Source: Candidatus Avoscillospira stercorigallinarum (GTDB taxonomy: Bacteria; Bacillota; Clostridia; Oscillospirales; Oscillospiraceae). From it: a stretch of 37,042 nt of DNA. The stretch is from contig DVFN01000051.1 of the NCBI GenBank assembly GCA_018713205.1, forward strand, positions 1 through 37,042, given 5' to 3'. The notes below the pieces were generated by a model. It had not been told where the DNA came from, did no database searches, and worked only from the letters and a program-made list of their open reading frames with translations. Within the stretch, counting starts at the first letter, position 1; every line of letters starts with the position of its first letter. Position numbers and translations under genes: made by a program. Shown piece by piece: positions 35,335-37,042 of the stretch.

Positions 35335-35457
35335 AGCTTCCGCTTAAAAGCCCATTCTCTTTTCAACCGTGTAAACGAATGCACGGTGTCTCGAATCCGC
35401 GAAGTGAGTATCTATCTGTGACCAGGCCGGATTAAAACGCCTCTGCCGGTTTTATTT

Positions 35458-35850
35458 TTGGAGGAGATGAAAGCTATGATTGATTTTAATAACGCGTCCT
35501 TTTTGAAGCTGAAGCCCGTCCCGGAGCAAAACTTTCTTCCGATGATCCAGCCGCTGTTTGTCCCCGGGGAAGAGGTGATCCAGGCATTTCAATCCATCCG
35601 GGATGGCGTCGTGTTCACGACAAAGCGCATTTTTGCGATCAACATCCAGGGTATCACCGGAAAGAAGAAGGATTTCTCCAGCCTCCCCTACAGCAAAATC
35701 CAGGCATTTTCTGTGGAGACCGCCGGCGTGCTGGATCTCGACAGTGAGCTGGAGCTTTGGTTCTCTGGTCTTGGAAAGGTGAAATTTGAGTTTACGGCCA
35801 GATCCAACGTTTCGGAGATTTGCAGGCTCATCAGCGAGAGAGTTCTATAA
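35458..35850 (+). CDS. Bacterial PH-domain-like protein
   Basis: VPGEEVIQAFQSIRDGVVFTTKRIFAINIQGITGKKKDFSSLPYSKIQAFSVETAGVLDLDSELELWFSG. Confidence 0.75.
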   Translation: MEEMKAMIDFNNASFLKLKPVPEQNFLPMIQPLFVPGEEVIQAFQSIRDGVVFTTKRIFAINIQGITGKKKDFSSLPYSKIQAFSVETAGVLDLDSELELWFSGLGKVKFEFTARSNVSEICRLISERVL

Positions 35851-35952
35851 TCTTACAGATTTCAGCAGGCAGCAGTAAATGCTGCGGCAATCCATACCAC
35901 AACATATATGGATTACACGTCATAAAATGAATATATTGCCTACATCTTGCGA

Positions 35953-35981
35953 TTGCATTTTTCTGGTTTTTGGCATATAAT
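35953..35981 (+). promoter_or_regulatory. Promoter of ToxI-like RNA
   Basis: TTGCAT-N17-TATAAT. Confidence 0.8.
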
Positions 35982-36046
35982 AAGAGTGCGGAGAAGTCCG
36001 CAAGTGTGAATTTAACGCTCCTCGTTATCTTCACCTCCTTTCAGAG

Positions 36047-36154
36047 CGGAGAGCCCGAGCCGAAAATCGGGACCGGAAAAAGCGGAAAGTCTATGCCGTA
36101 AGTTAGACCTCAAAAAAGCGGAGAGCCCTTGCCGTAAGTAGGGACCTAAAAAGG
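36047..36154 (+). ncRNA. toxI: ToxI-like type III antitoxin RNA: three tandem 36-nt repeats
   Basis: Repeats at 36047-36082, 36083-36118, 36119-36154, each CGGARAG...GCCG.AA....A.., with covarying stem; followed by a terminator and ToxN ORF. Confidence 0.88.
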
Positions 36155-36182
36155 GGCAGGCGTTTTGCCTGCCCCTTTCTTG
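36149..36182 (+). terminator. Terminator between ToxI repeats and toxN
   Basis: AAGGGGCAGGC-GTTTT-GCCTGCCCCTT then TCTT. Confidence 0.9.
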
Positions 36183-36196
36183 TTTGCTGGAGGAAT

Positions 36197-36682
36197 ATGG
36201 AGACACTCAAAATATATCGTATTTCGGATAAATACATACGGTTCTTAAAGAGCCGCGACACCAGAGTGCAGGACAATAAAAACCGCCGGAGGCCTTACGT
36301 CGGCGTCGTGCTGTATGTCGGCGAATTTCGTTACTTTGTGCCGATGGAATCACCAAAGCCAAACCACGCGAAGATCAAGGCTGGAAAGCACATTATGAAG
36401 CTTGCCGGCGGAAAACTTGGTCTGCTGGGTTTTAACAACATGATCCCGGTCCATGAGGCTGCGCTGATCGCATTTGATATCGATCAGGAGCAGGACAAAC
36501 AGTATGCCGAGCTTTTAAAGCGGCAAGCGTCATTCATCAACCGGAATAAAGCTGACGTATTGGACCATGCTTCGCAGACCTACTACAGCGCTACCTCGCA
36601 GAAAAACAAATTCCTGCTTGAAATATGCTGTGACTTTAAGAAGCTGGAAAAAGCCTGCGGACAGTATGATCCAAGCCGTTAA
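36197..36682 (+). CDS. toxN: ToxN/AbiQ-family type III toxin endoribonuclease
   Basis: LKIYRISDKYIRFLKSRDTRV..NKNRRRPYVGVVLYVGEFRYFVPMESPKPNH...LGLLGFNNMIPVHEAAL; directly downstream of tandem RNA repeats and terminator. Confidence 0.9.
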   Translation: METLKIYRISDKYIRFLKSRDTRVQDNKNRRRPYVGVVLYVGEFRYFVPMESPKPNHAKIKAGKHIMKLAGGKLGLLGFNNMIPVHEAALIAFDIDQEQDKQYAELLKRQASFINRNKADVLDHASQTYYSATSQKNKFLLEICCDFKKLEKACGQYDPSR

Positions 36683-36816
36683 AAACTTTGCTCCTTTGTT
36701 GACGCACCGGAACAGAAGAAAATACAGAATAACTGATAAAGACCGCATTGGGCGTTTTATAGTACAATAGCCCTGCAAGACATATTGCACCGAAAGATCC
36801 GCTCCAAAAGCGGACG

Positions 36817-36854
36817 CAAGAGGCACCGTGCTCGAACCTCAACACGCGGACCTA
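36817..36854 (+). repeat. Decayed tRNA-Pro 3' end (candidate old att site)
   Basis: CAAGAGGCACCGTGCTCGAACCTCAACACGCGGACCTA aligns without gaps to CAAGAGGCCCTGAGTTCGAATCTCAGCACTCGGACCA at 29/37 positions. Confidence 0.6.
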
Positions 36855-36875
36855 TAAACCCTAAAATGATATTCC

Positions 36876-37042
36876 TAAGGCAGCACCGCACAATTTGGCA
36901 AGAGCATTCGACCAAAGATTTTGCCTCATACGAAAGTTATAAAAGGGCGGGAATACTGTATGTATTTCCCCCTTTTATAACTGCACGGATGGGGCAAAAG
37001 ATTGGGCGAAGGCCGCAGACACAATTGTGCGGTGATGCCCTA
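36876..37042. mobile_element. MITE-like imperfect palindrome with terminal inverted repeats (may continue past the window)
   Basis: TAAGGCAGCACCGCACAATT at 36876-36895 versus reverse complement of 37022-37042 (TAGGGCATCACCGCACAATTG); inner arms AGTTATAAAAGGG/CCCTTTTATAACT. Confidence 0.7.

Noticed and set aside
36047-36154. CRISPR array interpretation of 36-nt tandem units
   Set aside because: Units are directly adjacent without spacers and precede a terminator and ToxN; fits a type III antitoxin.
36012-36206. 64-aa minus-strand ORF with repeated (R)LGLSAL motif
   Set aside because: The repeat comes from the antisense of the ToxI RNA repeats; not a real protein.

Overview
The window holds an apparently complete contractile-tailed (PBSX/Mu-like structural module, HK97-type capsid) prophage at about 499-34431, inserted in a tRNA-Pro(GGG) gene at 470-546. 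A 49-bp identical core is repeated at 34383-34431. Late genes run leftward on the minus strand: RinA/ArpU-like regulator, terminase, portal, protease, capsid, sheath, tube, a frameshifted tail chaperone, tape measure, baseplate, fibres, holin and CHAP endolysin. To the right are replication genes, three tRNA genes, a Cro/CI-type switch with operators, a lysogenic-conversion operon and a tyrosine integrase with an N-terminal zinc ribbon. The most interesting parts are listed here. (1) A two-gene operon encodes a membrane-anchored coiled-coil DUF4041-like/GIY-YIG (T5orf172/Mug113) nuclease, ATGA-coupled to a lipoprotein. (2) A complete type III toxin-antitoxin locus has a promoter, three 36-nt ToxI-like RNA repeats with covarying stems, a terminator and a ToxN/AbiQ-like endoRNase. 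(3) The type III locus lies in a ~2.4-kb segment right of attR. The ends of that segment are degenerate copies of the prophage ends (arm-type repeats, terminators, decayed tRNA-Pro 3' end), which suggests a tandem, integrase-less element. Other observations include an A AAA AAC -1 frameshift site, a covarying att terminator, a dispersed ~20-bp motif, an AP2-domain remnant and a MITE-like palindrome at the right edge. All calls come from reading the sequence; no database search was run.
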